Shown in pieces: positions 9,548 to 21,310 of a stretch of 64,000 nucleotides of DNA. Positions within the stretch are counted from its first letter, which is position 1. Each line of letters opens with the position of its first letter. The DNA comes from Apium graveolens (Eukaryota; Streptophyta; Magnoliopsida; Apiales; Apiaceae). A program made the position numbers and the translations under genes. The notes beneath the pieces were generated by a model. The model saw only the letters and a program-made list of their open reading frames with translations, had not been told where the DNA came from and made no database searches. The DNA is taken from NCBI RefSeq assembly GCF_009905375.1, contig NC_133650.1:174017485-174081484 (forward strand). Reading direction: 5' to 3'.

Positions 9548-10914
9548 TGGAAGACCAGGATTCAAGTCGAATTCCAGGTCGTGAATGTCCTAACATGATT
9601 AGCGGGGTCTCCCGTGCCATCATAGGCTTTGATAGTGGTCATCTTGAATTTCCTTGAGATATGGGCATTCATTATCTCTTCTGTGAAGGGTGGAGTTGGA
9701 TCATCAGGATCTCCAAGGGGAAGGAGATTGTTTGGATCAGTTCTTGGGACAGCAGCCCTTCTTCGTACCGGACCATCCAGGTCTATGACAGGAGGAGGAT
9801 TTCTCCCCCTAGGAGGTATCTGGGGTCTGGTGGCCTGGTGAGCCTCCAAATCACGCCTCAGCTTTTGGATTTCAGCCTCATGAGCCCTGATCCTTTCCTG
9901 CACTTCTTGGGGATTCGCCCCTAGGGTGCTTTGGGGGCGTTACCTTCCATCGGCCATTGGCTTTTTCCAGGACGCCTCCTTCTCGGGGCCACTTCATCAT
10001 CTGAAGATTCGGAGTCTCTCTCAGTGTAAGGACCAGAAAATTCCCGATCCTCAGGGATAGGACCCAAACCTCGTATATAGGGGGGCGACTGCCCTCGTGT
10101 TTCGCTTCGCCCAACATATCCGCTTCCTCCAACCTCAGGGTGAAGGGGCATCCCATAAGGGGCATCCAATAGGCTCATGACCAGAAGCTGAAAAAAAGTG
10201 GGGGAAATTTCGACCTAGATCCAGGTCAAAATTTTGACTAGGATCCTGGTCGAATTCCAGGTCCTAGATCCAGGTCGAAAGTTCGACTAGGATCCTGGTC
10301 GAATTCCAGGTCATGGATCCTAGTCGAATTCCTTCGACCAGGATGGCAAGGCTGATGATAGGGATAAATAAATTATGATAGTATAATTAAATACTGCAAG
10401 GTTTGGGCTGCCAGGCCCAATAAAAAGATATATGATACTCAGACTAGAAAGGTTAAGCCTGATGGACCAGATCAGGCCTGATGAAATAAAGAAGGCCCAA
10501 AAGCCCTGATTATTAATTAATTTCGTAATTAATTAATAAGGGAAAAATCAGCTATTGAGAAGAGTCCCGATAAGGATATAAATCCTTATAGATTAGCCTC
10601 AAGGGGACCTAAAAGGATAAGGAATCAGTTTCCTACTATCTAGGACTCCAAAGTCCATTCTAATTATGAGACTTTCCCACCAAGTCTCCTATACCAAGTC
10701 CAATTCAAGAACTCCCTACATCTATATAAGGGGCATCACCCCACAAATCAGAACTACGTTTTTTGGCTTGATTCTCTAATTCACAGAGATACGTAGGCAT
10801 CTCGTAAAGGCAGAATTAAGCTACGATACACGAGAGCAGCCATTAAAGGCCTTGAGCTCCCGAATCTTAGTAATAAATACAGCAAATAATAACCTTAGTT
10901 TTTTATCCACAACA
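9548..10914 (+). repeat. 3' LTR of element 1, split by inverted gag
   Basis: It begins at TG 9548 after an A-rich purine tract (AAAAAAGG, a possible polypurine tract) and ends in ACA at 10914. The first 35 bases are LTR-type motif sequence (GTCGAATTCCAGGTCG). Then comes an inverted gag piece, and LTR sequence resumes at 10167, matching 5' LTR position 197. The promoter with TATATAA at 10723-10729 is retained. After 10914 the flanking DNA begins with ACTTC. Confidence 0.8.
9583..10162 (-). pseudogene. Inverted gag fragment inside the 3' LTR
   Basis: This is the reverse complement of element 1 positions 1248-1826, about 580 bases. It starts directly after LTR sequence (CCAGGTCGT/GAATGTCC) and ends before a 4-base filler (CATC, 10163-10166). 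Over about 250 compared bases it differs from the 5' gag by about 7 substitutions and one indel (about 3%). It keeps the six-C run and the CC that the 5' gag has lost, so it reads through those places, but it has its own indel at GGAAAAAGCC near 9960. A template switch during reverse transcription, or a later rearrangement, would explain it. Confidence 0.85.
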
Positions 10915-11734
10915 ACTTCATATGTAAATCATTCTTGAACTATTTTTTTGTGATTAATATGATACCGTTGAAAATTAATTAATTTTTCTATAAGCTTTAA
11001 AAATGAATAATAAATTTTAGTTTTAATTTTAATTCAACTTTCGACTTCTTTTTATATATTATCGTTATTTTTAACAATATAATCTTTAATTTCATCAAGA
11101 ATAAAGATATAATATTTAATTAAATAAAAATAATATTACATTAAAATATTTTATTGACTAAATAACTTCAAAAAATTTAATTATTATTAGATGTAACTAT
11201 ATCTAAAAGTATAATTTTTTGAATTATAAACACCTTGATAATATTATTATTTTTAAAACCCCGTCCACGACCCTAAATAGCGTTTTTAGGATAAATATCA
11301 AATTTAAATACTAATTAGCTCTTTTAAAAATGTAAATATAATTCTGTTTAACACTTTTATACATTTACTTTTGAAAAAACAAAATTACTATATTAAACTG
11401 TAGCAACATTAAAGTATAGTAAATCCACGATGAAAAATATACATATGTACTAAGCTTATGATGTTTAAAAAGGTATAATTATATCTCATACTATACTTGG
11501 GATTATTACAATATTCATGGATTAATTGTTTTCTGGTATCCAAGTATAAGAAAAGTATTTCATTAATTTTATTTAGCTCTTTTATTTATTTTCAATTACA
11601 TGATGAGTTGGGGTTTACCCCTCTTTCAAATTATTAATGAAATATATTTTAAATTTGAAAAAAAAATTACATATGATTAAAAGGCTGAAATTATGAAACT
11701 AATCCCTGAAAAAAATTACATAAGGAATTAACAG
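10915..11734. other. AT-rich repeated segment before unit A
   Basis: There is no gene. It is nearly identical to 30758-31576, and its start to 63665-64000. From about 11441 (ACATATGTACTAAG) onward it is also shared with units B, D and E. Its right end, AATTAACAG at 11727-11734 (GGAATTAACAG), looks like a splice acceptor for the aORF exon that follows, so part of it may have been intron. Confidence 0.7.
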
Positions 11735-13426
11735 AAAAAAGAAAGAATAGAGCAGAGAAGGTTATGAGGAACATTTCAACCTAAGGACATGATCACGGAG
11801 GCCAACCTTAAGAAGATTGGGGCTTTATCCGAAAGGGTTGGCTCTCTTTACAAATATCAAGATTTTTAACATGGAAAGCCCGTCCTCATAGCCTCTGAAA
11901 AGGCTAGAGGGCTTAATGCCACAGAGTTGGTTCAACTGGACATCAGTAGTCAAGTAGACTTAGAACAAGGTATAAACAATCCGACATAGGACGCGTCATA
12001 AGTTTATTATGCGTCATGCGTGTGCTCACCCTTCTTTTTACATGCATAACTTTTATTTAGCGTGATACATGTACTTATCTTTCTAACCCATATATTTACT
12101 TTTAACGCGTCATATCTAGGACGCGTCCTTGTATAATATGCATGGCTACGAGATGGTCATGATGTGGCAAGTCTGTCACTTATATTTTCCTCACAAAAAG
12201 TGCACTTTCTAGCAATCACAATGAACACTTGGTTGAAGTCTCATACACATCTTCATAATCCATGCAACTGTAGTGGACGCGTCATCCCATCAGGGCTCCT
12301 CATCATTATAATTTGGGTAATTTTTTGAGGTGCTCATAAAATTGGTTTATCCTTGTTTTTATTTTCAAAAAACTCATATTATGCAGGCATTTCATTTTTT
12401 ATATTACAATACGTCATTAGTCTTCAAGACGCGTCTACATTTCTGGACACGTCATGTACTGATATCTTACATGTCTTCTTTCAGATATGACTTCTCTTCC
12501 AAAAGGGTTTTCCATAGAGGTCTCCAAGAAACTGAGAGCCAGGAAGCGGGCTCCTGCAAAGTCTGATCCAAAAGCTGAAGATCCCTCACCGGTGGTGGTT
12601 CCTTCTCCTCTTTCCAAGATCATTGACACCACCGTAGTCAACATCTCAGATAAGGAGGGCGCGCCCCCCCAAACGCCAAAAGACAATTCTTGATGATCAA
12701 TCTTTCATCCTCAGATATCTGGGCGCGTCCTCATCTGGGACCTTTACTGAAGAGGAGGTAAGGGGCTGGACATTCAGAACAGAGCAATGGACCGAAGAAG
12801 CCATGGTGAGAGCAACAGCTGAGCTCCATTTACATGTAAGGCAGAGTGCCAACAAAGCTGGTAGACTCAGGGCGCACCTTGCTGTTACCGATACTGCTAA
12901 GAGCCAGGCTGAAGACAAAATCAGATCTTTGGAAAAGGGCAATACTTTGCTCACCCAAGAGAGAGATGCTGAGATCAAGCGTCTGTAAGAAGACAGGACG
13001 CGTCTTGAGGGTGAGAAAGCATAGCTTGAAGGTACTGTTGTCTTTGTGGAGAAGGCTATGGAGGGCGTAGTCACTCTAAATTCCACCATGCAGCTGGAGC
13101 TTGATACTCTGAATGATGACAGACTGCACGGCTGGAAAGAAGAGAAGAAATTGGTGTATCAAAATAGGTTTACAGATGGCTTTGAAGAGTGGTGTTCTGG
13201 GTTCATAGCAAATGACCCAGAATACACCTTCCCCAAGTTTGATGAAGATACCCAGAAGTGGGTGAATGATTTCTTAATCAGGGCTGCAGACTCTATCAAG
13301 AACAAAAGGATTGTCATAGGCCTGGAAGAGGAGGACGCGTCCCCTGCGCCTTCTCCACTCTAGGCCCAGCCTCCACCTTCTCCTCCAAAAGACCAGGGTA
13401 AACATCAGGACGTGTCTCCTGCTTAG
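11735..13426 (+). pseudogene. aORF of element 2, unit A
   Basis: This is the antisense extra gene of element 2 (its pol is on -). Exon 11735-11969 (about TEKARGLNATELVQLD) joins exon 12485-13426 across a 515-base GT-AG intron. The join keeps frame in the better copies and creates the Asp codon before MTSLP. The second exon holds a basic N-terminal part (KKLRARKRAPAK), a possible coiled coil, and a conserved C-terminal part (WCSGFIANDPEYTF). Defects: an extra C in the run near 12664-12670 shifts the frame, a TAA follows IKRL, TAG lies at 13022-13024, and TAG at 13361-13363. The N-terminal domain seen in element 1's aORF is absent, so it is 5' truncated. Confidence 0.75.
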
Positions 13427-13931
13427 GACGCGTCTTATGTTTATTATGAACTTTATCTGAACTATCTCAAGGGTGTAGGTCCCTTTTAAGCCCTGCAAGC
13501 TGTAAGCTTATTACTGTGTATGTGTTGGATGATGCACTTTAAATTGTTCTTAATTTTCTTATCTTTATATCTTTTAAATATTTTTATCATGTGGGCGCGT
13601 CCTCATAGATGGACGCGTCAACCATTCATTTTTTAGAAGACAAGAACATTGAAATGTTGCAATTATTATATAAAATACCAGATTGGGTGCGTCCTATTAC
13701 TGGACGCGTCCTTCCTTTATATCAAAAATCATCCATGTTTCCCATGTTACTTTATCTAATGAATTATGTAGTGGACGCTTATCTTTTTCCAGGGAAAAAA
13801 TTACTTCATATTATTAACTCCATTTCAAAAATGTTAAAAGTGGAGCATTACCCCAAGAAGGCGCGTCCTATTAAGTGGAGCATCAACCTCAGCCATGGGC
13901 GCGTCCTATGTAACGTGGGACGCGTCGTGTC
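11991..13931. repeat. Cluster of GRCGCGTC motifs, unit A aORF and spacer
   Basis: Copies of GGACGCGTC or GGCGCGTCC occur at about 11990, 12104, 12119, 12275, 12430, 12722, 13007, 13333, 13427, 13595, 13612, 13702, 13861, 13899 and 13919. They lie in intron, exon and spacer alike. Decayed forms (GACACGTC, GATGCGTC, GGCGCATCC) differ at CpG by C-to-T or G-to-A. The same places carry the motif in units B to F. It resembles the plant CGCG box bound by CAMTA factors; that role is only a guess. Confidence 0.75.
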
Positions 13932-14209
13932 AAGGTAAAAAATATTTTAAATGATATACAATTTTAAATTATCATAGCTTTTATTGTATAATGCGCTCTA
14001 GTGTCAAAAGTGCACCAGTCCCATGGCTACTATGCTCTGTGGGGAACTTATTCGAAAATACGATCCTTCAACTAGTTTTAAGGTAAGTAGTACATGCACT
14101 ACCCCCTAGGCTTGCAAAAATTTTATTGCTTCTAGCCTATAATCTGGGCACAGCCCTAAATATATAATTGAAAGTGAAAACATGATATGTAAGGGGCCAA
14201 AGTCGCACC
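13427..14209. other. Spacer between aORF and pol, unit A
   Basis: There is no gene. It lies between the convergent aORF (+) and pol (-) and is rich in the GRCGCGTC motif up to 13931, then AT-rich. Unit C lacks most of the part corresponding to about 13660-13945. Short ORFs here (for example 13609-13938) have no family features. Confidence 0.6.
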
Positions 14210-17200
14210 TTACTGATAATACTTTCGGAGATGCTCCGCATTCCATGCTCGCGGAACCAACTTCCCTTCTAAGTCCTCAAGGTGATAAGTACCCTTCTAC
14301 AAAATTACTTTTATCTTGTATGGTCCTTCCCAATTAGCTCAAAATACTCCATGCTGGGGATTCTTTGTGTTTTTCATCACCTTCCTGAGCACCAAATCTC
14401 CTACCTTCAGCAGTTGTCCCTTTATCTTCTTATTGTAATACCTTGCAGCACGCTGTTTATATGCCGTGAGCCTCAACTGAGAATTTTCTCTTGCTTCTTC
14501 CAAGAGATCTAAATGAAGCCTTTGGTTGATTTCTGCATTTTCCTCCATGTAACGATCTCTACGAAGTGACCCTGAGCCAACCTCCACAGGAACCATAGCT
14601 TCATAACCGTAAGTCAGCATAAACGGAGTTTCCCCCGTAGTAGATCTCGGAGTAGTGTTGTAGGATCACATCACTTTTGAGAGTTCTTCGGGCCAATTTC
14701 CTTTGCGCTCCTCCAATTTTGTCTTAATGGTATGCTTCATTATTTTATTCACGGCCTCTGTTTGTCCATTGCTTTGAGGATGATAGACTGCTACAAATTC
14801 CTTCTTAATTTTCAGATCCTCACACAACTATCGCAACTCCTTGCTATCAAACTACTTTCCGTTGTCAGAGACAAGTTTGTAAGGAATTCCAAATCTGCAC
14901 ACGATAGAATTGAAGATAAATTCTTTAATCTTCTTCGCGGTGATAGTCGTCAGCGGCATAGCTTCTGCCCATTTAGTAAAGTAATCAACCGCAACCACTG
15001 CATACTTGACATCTCCTTTAGCCTTAGGTAATTCCCCAATAAGATCAACCCCCCAAATAGAAAATCGCCATGGGCTCACCATAGGCATCAAGAGCGTCGC
15101 TCGCATAGATGAGTAATTAGCAAAACATTGGCAGCGATCGCAGGCTCTAACGAAATTTACGGCATCCTCCTTCACAGTGGGCCAATAATAACCTTGGCAT
15201 AAAACTTTCATCGCCAACGAGTTACCCCCCGAGTGATTACCACAGATCCCTTATGTACTTCCCTTAAGATGTAATTTCTCTCATCTTTATCGAAAAATCT
15301 GAGCAGCGGTTGATTGAAGCCCCTTTTATACAAAACCTCATCATATACCACATACCTTGCGGCCTGGTAGCGGAGTCGTCTAGTCTTGAACTTATCCTCA
15401 GGAAGTGCTCCCTTGTGAATATAATCAAGAATGGGCACCATCCATGTTTTCTTGGAAGCCTCATCTACTTGCATCACCTCAATCTCTGGGATACTAGGAA
15501 TCTCCTGGATTTCTAGGGGTATAGATCTCAACAACACAGCCTCCTGGGATCCCATTTTTTCCAGGGCATCCGCGTTGTTGTTCTTTTCCTTTGGTACACA
15601 TTCCAGCCTAACCTCTTTTAACTTTCCAATCAGGAGCTGCGTGCACCTCAAGTACAATTCCGTATGCGGTCCTCAAGCTTGAAATCCCCCATTCACCTGG
15701 TTTACCACCAACTCCGAGTCACTTTTTGCAATTAGGTTCCGTACTTCCATTTCCAAAGAGATCTTCAGGCCATTGATCAATGCTACATATTTCGTATCAT
15801 TATTCGTTGCATAAAATTTGAAGTGAATTGCACTAATCAGATGATGGCCTTCCGGAGATATGAGTACTATGCACGCGCCTTCTCCTCCATTATTAACCAC
15901 CTCATCTACATGCAAGATCCACCAGGGATGTGGAAAGTCCTCTAAAAACTCCTCACTATGAGGGGGATGTAGCACTACCAAAGCCTTATCATCAACTGCA
16001 GAATCAAATTCCAACAAAAAATCGGCTAAGGCCTGCCCTTTAATCACTGTACGGGGCATGTATTCCAAGTCAAACTGTCCCAACTCTATAGCCCATTTCA
16101 ACATTCTCTCTGATGATTCTGGCTTATGAAGGACTTGCCGCAGAGGATATGTTGTATGGACTTCAATTCTATGGGCCTGGAAGTATGGGCGAAGCTTCCT
16201 TGACATAAGGATGAAGGCATAAACCAGCTTCTCCATACTTGTCTAGCGAGTTTAAGCATCGTGCAATCGCTTTCTCACATAATTCACTAGTAATTGTTGT
16301 GCATCCTCTTCTTTTACTAGCACAGCGCTGATTGAATACTCAGAAACGGCAAGGTATAGGATTAGGGATTCTCCATCTAATAGTTTTGACAACATGGGAG
16401 GGTTCCCCAGTTGTTCCTTGATCCTTCTAAAAACCTCTTCACATTCTGGTGTCCATACAAAGTCTTTCCCTGCCACTTTAATTGCCTTAAAGAATTATTT
16501 GCACCTCTCAGATGATTTAGAGACAAATCGGTTCAACGCGACAATCCTTCCAGTTAGGCTTTGCACCTGCTTTACAGTGCTGGAAGATTTCATGTCCAGC
16601 AGTGCTTTGATCTTTGCAGGGTTAGCTTCAATTCCTCTATGATTGAGGATGAACCCAAGAAACTTGCATGACTCCACACCGAACACGCACTTCTGTGGAT
16701 TCAACTTTATGCGATACCTTCTTAGAATGTTAAACATTTCAATCAAGTGTTCGACATGATTGTTTGCCTCTTTGGACTTTACCAACATATCGTCCACATA
16801 TACCTCCATGGTTCTCCAAATGATTCTTGAACATCATGTTCACCAACCGGTGGTAGGTCGCGCCAACGTTGATCAATCCAAATAGCATCCCTATGTAGCA
16901 ATATAACCCTTTATCAGTGATGAAGGATGTATAGCAAGGTATGCCCTGCCGTCACGTCAACCAACTAATCAATTTGTGGGAGCGGAAAACTATATTTTGG
17001 GCAAGCTTTGTTGAGATCTGTGAAATCTACATACGTCATCCAATTCCCATTTGGTTTTTTCACAAGCACTGGATTCGCAAGCCATTCGTGGTAAAAAGAA
17101 TCTTTAATCAAACCAACTTCTGACAGGATATCTACCTCTTCCTTTAATGTTATCGCCCTTTCCCCGCTCACCGGGCGACGCTTTTGTCGTATGCCCGTGC

Positions 17201-18380
17201 AATTAGGGAAAATGTTCAGCCGATGACACATTACCCCTGGGTCGATTTCCACCATGTCCGAATGACTCCATGCGAAGACATCGAGATTTTTAATCAGAAA
17301 ATGGGTAAGCCTTTCCCTCGTTTCATAACTTAGTTGAGATCCCACCTTCAAAACCTTGCTTGGGTCATCTTTATCGACTGGAACAGATATTGTGTCTTCG
17401 GTCGGCCCCGTTTTCTCGGCAGGCATAGGGATCCTGGGATCCAGATAAAAATTAAAGTCCCGGGGGTCCTCGACTTCCATTCTTACATTTGAGGGTACAT
17501 CCCTATATGTGGGAGCATCCACCTCTGGACAAGGCATGGCTTTATGCAATGCAGGTGTGGAGGGCGCGTCCTCGTTTTGAGGAGCATCAACCTCAATTTC
17601 ATTTTCACTTTTCTAGGGCGCGTCCTGCCTTTGAGGAGCATCCACCATGAGGTTACTTTCTATACTTTGTAAAATCTCACTTCTTCCTTCCAGCCTTTCT
17701 CCATTAGCCTCCTTTCACACAATCCCTTCTTATTGATTCACCACGATTTTCTCCACACCGCGGATCCTCGAAATATTCCCCAACATCAAAGTTGGGGCCT
17801 CGGTGACATGAGTTTCTTCTTCCTCTGGATCTTCCACAAAATAATGGGCATGAACCTCCCCACTTGGTTTTTCTTGAATGTCCGCCGCGTCTTCAAATGG
17901 AAGACATTTTCCCTCATACCTTCTACTGTGAAATTCTTTAAAAGCCTTGTGATAGCAGTCGCGTGATTTATATTGCGACCCTCTCAGACTGCCCACTATG
18001 TTAGGTGTTGGGAACTTTATCATCAAATGATGTATCGAGGTTATCACCCTGAACGCTCGCAACTAAGGTCTGCCAACTATAACATTGTGTGCGGAGTCGT
18101 GATCCAGCACTTCGAAGTCTATCATTTGAGTGACAGACAGAGCTCCTTCCCCAAGTGTGACAGGAAGCCTAGCCGAACCCATAACTCTTACTGCCTCTCC
18201 AGTAAAACCGTAGATGTGTGCATCTTCAAAATTCATGTCACTATCCGAGAAACCCAATTTCTTATATATGCTATAATACAGGATGTTCGTAGAGCTCCCG
18301 TTGTCCAAGAAGACTCGATGCACGTTTATTACCCCAAATTTGGCTATATTCCCACAATTGTGGATGCGTCTACCACCTAG
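14210..18380 (-). pseudogene. pol: pol of element 2, unit A (protease to integrase)
   Basis: Read right to left: protease (VFLDNGSSTNIL near 18300), RT N-terminus (16965-17549, YVDFTDLNKACPK), RT core with FGLINVGATYHR and YVDD (near 16790), RNase H (15673-16236), integrase zinc domain and core (14640-15657, WGVDLIG, VSDNGK) and integrase C-terminus ending in KYYQ at 14210. Lesions: TAG at 18063-18065 after GRP, loss of the RT block that carries the first catalytic Asp (junction about 16943-16960), frameshifts near 16810, 16490, 15660 and 15210, and TGA at 14339-14341 before NWEGPYK. RNase H has NNDTKYVAL where NNEAEYEAL is usual. It cannot be active. No gag or LTR lies to its right. Confidence 0.85.
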
Positions 18381-18456
18381 GGCGCGTCCTATATATATTT
18401 TTTTTAGTTATTTCAGTCAAGAGTTGAATAGACGCGTCGTCACCCTAGGACGCGTC
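17555..18456. repeat. GRCGCGTC motifs at the protease end, unit A
   Basis: Motifs at about 17559, 17617, 18379, 18431 and 18449 lie between RT and protease and just beyond the protease. The pol core between about 14000 and 17500 has none that I could find. Equivalent motifs occur at about 37093-37990 in unit C and 40277-41170 in the D segment. Confidence 0.65.
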
Positions 18457-18826
18457 ATCTTACTATGTTTCCTGCGATAGATTTGTAGGACACATCTTCA
18501 CAACACCCCATCTCCTCCCTTACTTTTTTTATATATGTACTAAGATTATGATGTTTATAAAGGTATAATTATATCTCATACTATACTTGGGAATATATTG
18601 CAATATTCATGGGTTAATTATTTTCTGGTATTCGAGTATAAAAAAAGTATTTCATTAATTTTATTTAGATCTTTTATTTATTTTCAATTACATGATGAGT
18701 TGGGGTTTACCCCTCTTTCAAATTATTATTGAAATATATTTTAAATTTGAAAAACAAAATTATATAAGATTAAAAGAATGAAACTACGAAACTAATCCCC
18801 AAAAAAATTACATAAGGAATTAACAG

Positions 18827-20528
18827 GAAAAGAAAGAAGAGAGCAGAGAAGGTACTCAAGTACGCTAAGGAACATTTCAAACTCAAGGACATGATCACGC
18901 AGGCCAACCTTAAGAAGATTGGGGCTTTGTCCCAAAAGAGTTGGCCCTCTTTGCAAATTTCGAGATTTTTACAATGGAAAGCCCGTCCTCACGGCCTCTG
19001 AAAAGGCTAGAGGGCTTAATGCCACAGAGTTGGTTCAACTGGACATCAGTAGACAAGTAGACTTAGAACAAGGTATAAACAATCAGACATAGGATGCGTC
19101 ATAAGTTTATGGCGCGTCATGCGTGTGTTCACCCTTCTTTTTACATGCATAACTTTTATTTAGCGTGATACATGTACTTGTCTTTCTAACCCATATATTT
19201 ATTTTTGACGCGTCATATCTAGGACGCGTCCTTGTATAATATGCATGGCTATGAGATGGTCATATTGTGGCAAGTCTGTCACTTATATTTTCCTCACAAA
19301 AACTACACTTTCCAGGATTCACAATGAACACTTGGTTGAGGTCTCATACACATCTTCATAATCCATGCAACTATAATGGACGTGTCATCCCATCAGGGCG
19401 CGTCATCATTATAATTCGGGTAATTTTTTGAGGTGCTCATAAAATTGGTTTATCCTTGTTTTTATTTTCAAACAACTCATATTATGCAGGCATATCATTT
19501 TTTATATTACCATACGTCTTTAGTCTTCAAGACGCGTCCACATTTCTGGACACGTCATGTACTGATATCTTACATGTCTTTTTTTAGATATGACTTCTCT
19601 TCCAAATGGGTTTTCCATAGGGGCCTCCAAGAAACTGAGAGCCAGGAAGCAGGCTCCTGCAAAGTATGATCCAAAAGCTAAAGATCCCTCACCGGTGGTG
19701 GTTCTTTCTCCTCTTCCCAAGATCATTGACACCACCGTGGTCAACATCTCAGATAAGGAGGACGCGCCCCCCAAACGCCAAAAGACAATTCCTGACGATC
19801 AATCTTTCATCCTCAGATATCTGGGCGCATCCTCATCTGGGACATTTACTGAAGAGGAGGTAAAGGGATGGACATTCAGAACAGAGCAAGAGACTGAAGA
19901 AGCCATGATGAGAGCAACAGACGAACTCCATTTACATGCAAGGCAGAGTGCCAACATAGCTGCTAGACTCAGGGCGCACCTTGCTGTAATCGACACTACT
20001 AAGAGCCAAGCTGAAGACAATATCAGATCTTTGGAAAAGAGCATTACTTTGCTCACCCTATAGAAAGATGTTGAGATTAAGCGTTTGTAAGAACACAGGA
20101 CTCGTCTTGAGGGTGAGAAAGCATAGCTTGAAGGTACTGTTATCTCTGTGGAGAAGGCTTTGGAGAGCGTAGTCACTTTAAATTCCACCATGCAACTGGA
20201 GCTAGATCCTGTGAAGGATGACAGACTACATGGCTGGAAAGAAGAGAATAAATTAGTGTATCAAAATGGGTTTGAAGATGGTTTTCAAGAGTGGTGTTCC
20301 GGGTTCATAGCAAATGACCCAGAATACACCTTCTCCAAGTTTGATGAAGATACCCAGAAGTGGGTGAATGAGTTCATAATCAGGGCTGCATACTCTATCA
20401 AGAATAAAAGGATTGTCCTAGGTCTGGAAGAGGACGATGCGTCCCCTGCGCCTTCTCCACTTCAGGCCCAGCCTCCACCTTCTCCTCCAAAAGACCAGGG
20501 CAAACCTCAGGACGCGCCTCCTGCTTAG
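18827..20528 (+). pseudogene. aORF of element 2, unit B
   Basis: This is the second subtype of the element 2 aORF (MTSLPNGFSIGASKK). Exon 18827-19072, a 515-base intron (GT at 19073, TTTTTAG at 19582-19587), exon 19588-20528. The second exon reads through KIIDTTVVNISDKEDAPPKRQK and a coiled-coil-like segment rich in Glu, Arg and Leu. Defects: a one-base gain near 18932-18940 in exon 1, a TAG after SITLLTL, TAA after IKRL and the TAG at 20124-20126 shared by all copies. After the last stop the frame is open to the PPA stop at 20526-20528. The upstream AT-rich DNA 18533-18826 matches the equivalent part of units A and C-E. Confidence 0.75.
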
Positions 20529-21310
20529 GACGCGTCTTATGTTTATTATGAACTTTATCTAAACTATCTCAAGGGTGTAGGTCCCTTTAAGCCCTGCAAG
20601 CTATAAGCTTATTACTGTGTATGTGTTGGATGATGCACTTTAAATTGTTCTTAATTTTCTAATCTTTATATCTTTTAAATATTTTTATCATGTGGGCGCG
20701 TCCTCATAGATGGACGCGTTAACCATTCATATTTTAGAAGACAAGAACGTTGAAGTGTTGCAATTATTATATAAAATACCAGATTGGGCGCGTCCTATTA
20801 CAGGACGCGTCCTTCCTTTATATCAAAAATCATCCACGTTTCCCATGTTGCTTTCTCTAATGAATTATGTAGTGGACGCTTATCTTTTTCGAGGGAAAAA
20901 ATTACTTCATATTATTAACTCCATTTCAAAAATGTTAAAAGTGGAGCATTACCACAAGAGGGCGCGTCCTATTAAGAGGGCGCGTCATTTAAAAGCTATG
21001 TCATTGGCGCATCCTATGTAACGTGGGACGCGTCGTGTCAAGGTAAAAAATATTTTAAATGACATACAATTTTAAATGATCATAGCTTTTATTGAATAAT
21101 GTGCTCTAGTGTCAAAGTGCACCAGTCACATGGCTACTATGCTCTGTGGGGAACTTATTCGAAAATACAATCCTTCAACTAGTTCTAAGGTAAGTAGTAT
21201 ATGCACCTATGCTAGGAAGAATTTTATTGCTTCAAGCGTATAATATGGGCACAGCCCTAAATATATAATTGAAAGTGAAAACATGATATGTAAGGGGCCA
21301 AAGCCGCACC
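20529..21310. other. Spacer between aORF and integrase remnant, unit B
   Basis: Non-coding. It carries GRCGCGTC motifs (about 20529, 20696, 20713, 20788, 20807, 20962, 20979, 21027) up to 21030 and is AT-rich after that. Confidence 0.6.

Larger units (their letters stand above)
1..10914 (+). mobile_element. Element 1: Ty3/gypsy LTR retrotransposon, Tat type, 5' end outside the window
   Basis: The order is LTR, primer binding site, gag, protease, RT, RNase H, integrase, antisense extra ORF, tandem repeat, LTR. An additional ORF between integrase and the 3' LTR, antisense to pol, is known from the Tat group (Retand-like elements). The two LTRs can be aligned over 197-944 and 10167-10914, with about 14-16 substitutions by eye (about 2%). 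The base after the 3' LTR continues the sequence found uninterrupted at 30758 and 63665, so the element inserted into a copy of that repeated DNA. All its ORFs are broken, so it is not autonomous today. Confidence 0.9.

Noticed and set aside
11441..11734. LTR of element 2, since the segment starts each unit
   Set aside because: It is present once per unit, has no TG...CA ends, no primer binding site or polypurine tract nearby, and its right end looks like an intron acceptor.
12697..13089. Recurrent - strand ORFs of 130-141 codons opposite the element 2 aORF (also at 19799, 32538, 39331, 42513 and 47729)
   Set aside because: They are shadows of the + strand aORF exon and recur only because the unit is repeated. 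They have no known motif, and the + strand reading has splice sites and family similarity.
13609..13938. 109-codon + ORF in the unit A spacer
   Set aside because: It is not open at the same frame in other units (21 to 25 codons are changed or frame-shifted in E and F) and has no similarity to known families.
15310..15682. + strand ORFs opposite pol (also at 34840-35212 and 45115-45487)
   Set aside because: Antisense shadows of RNase H and integrase; no start context or family features.
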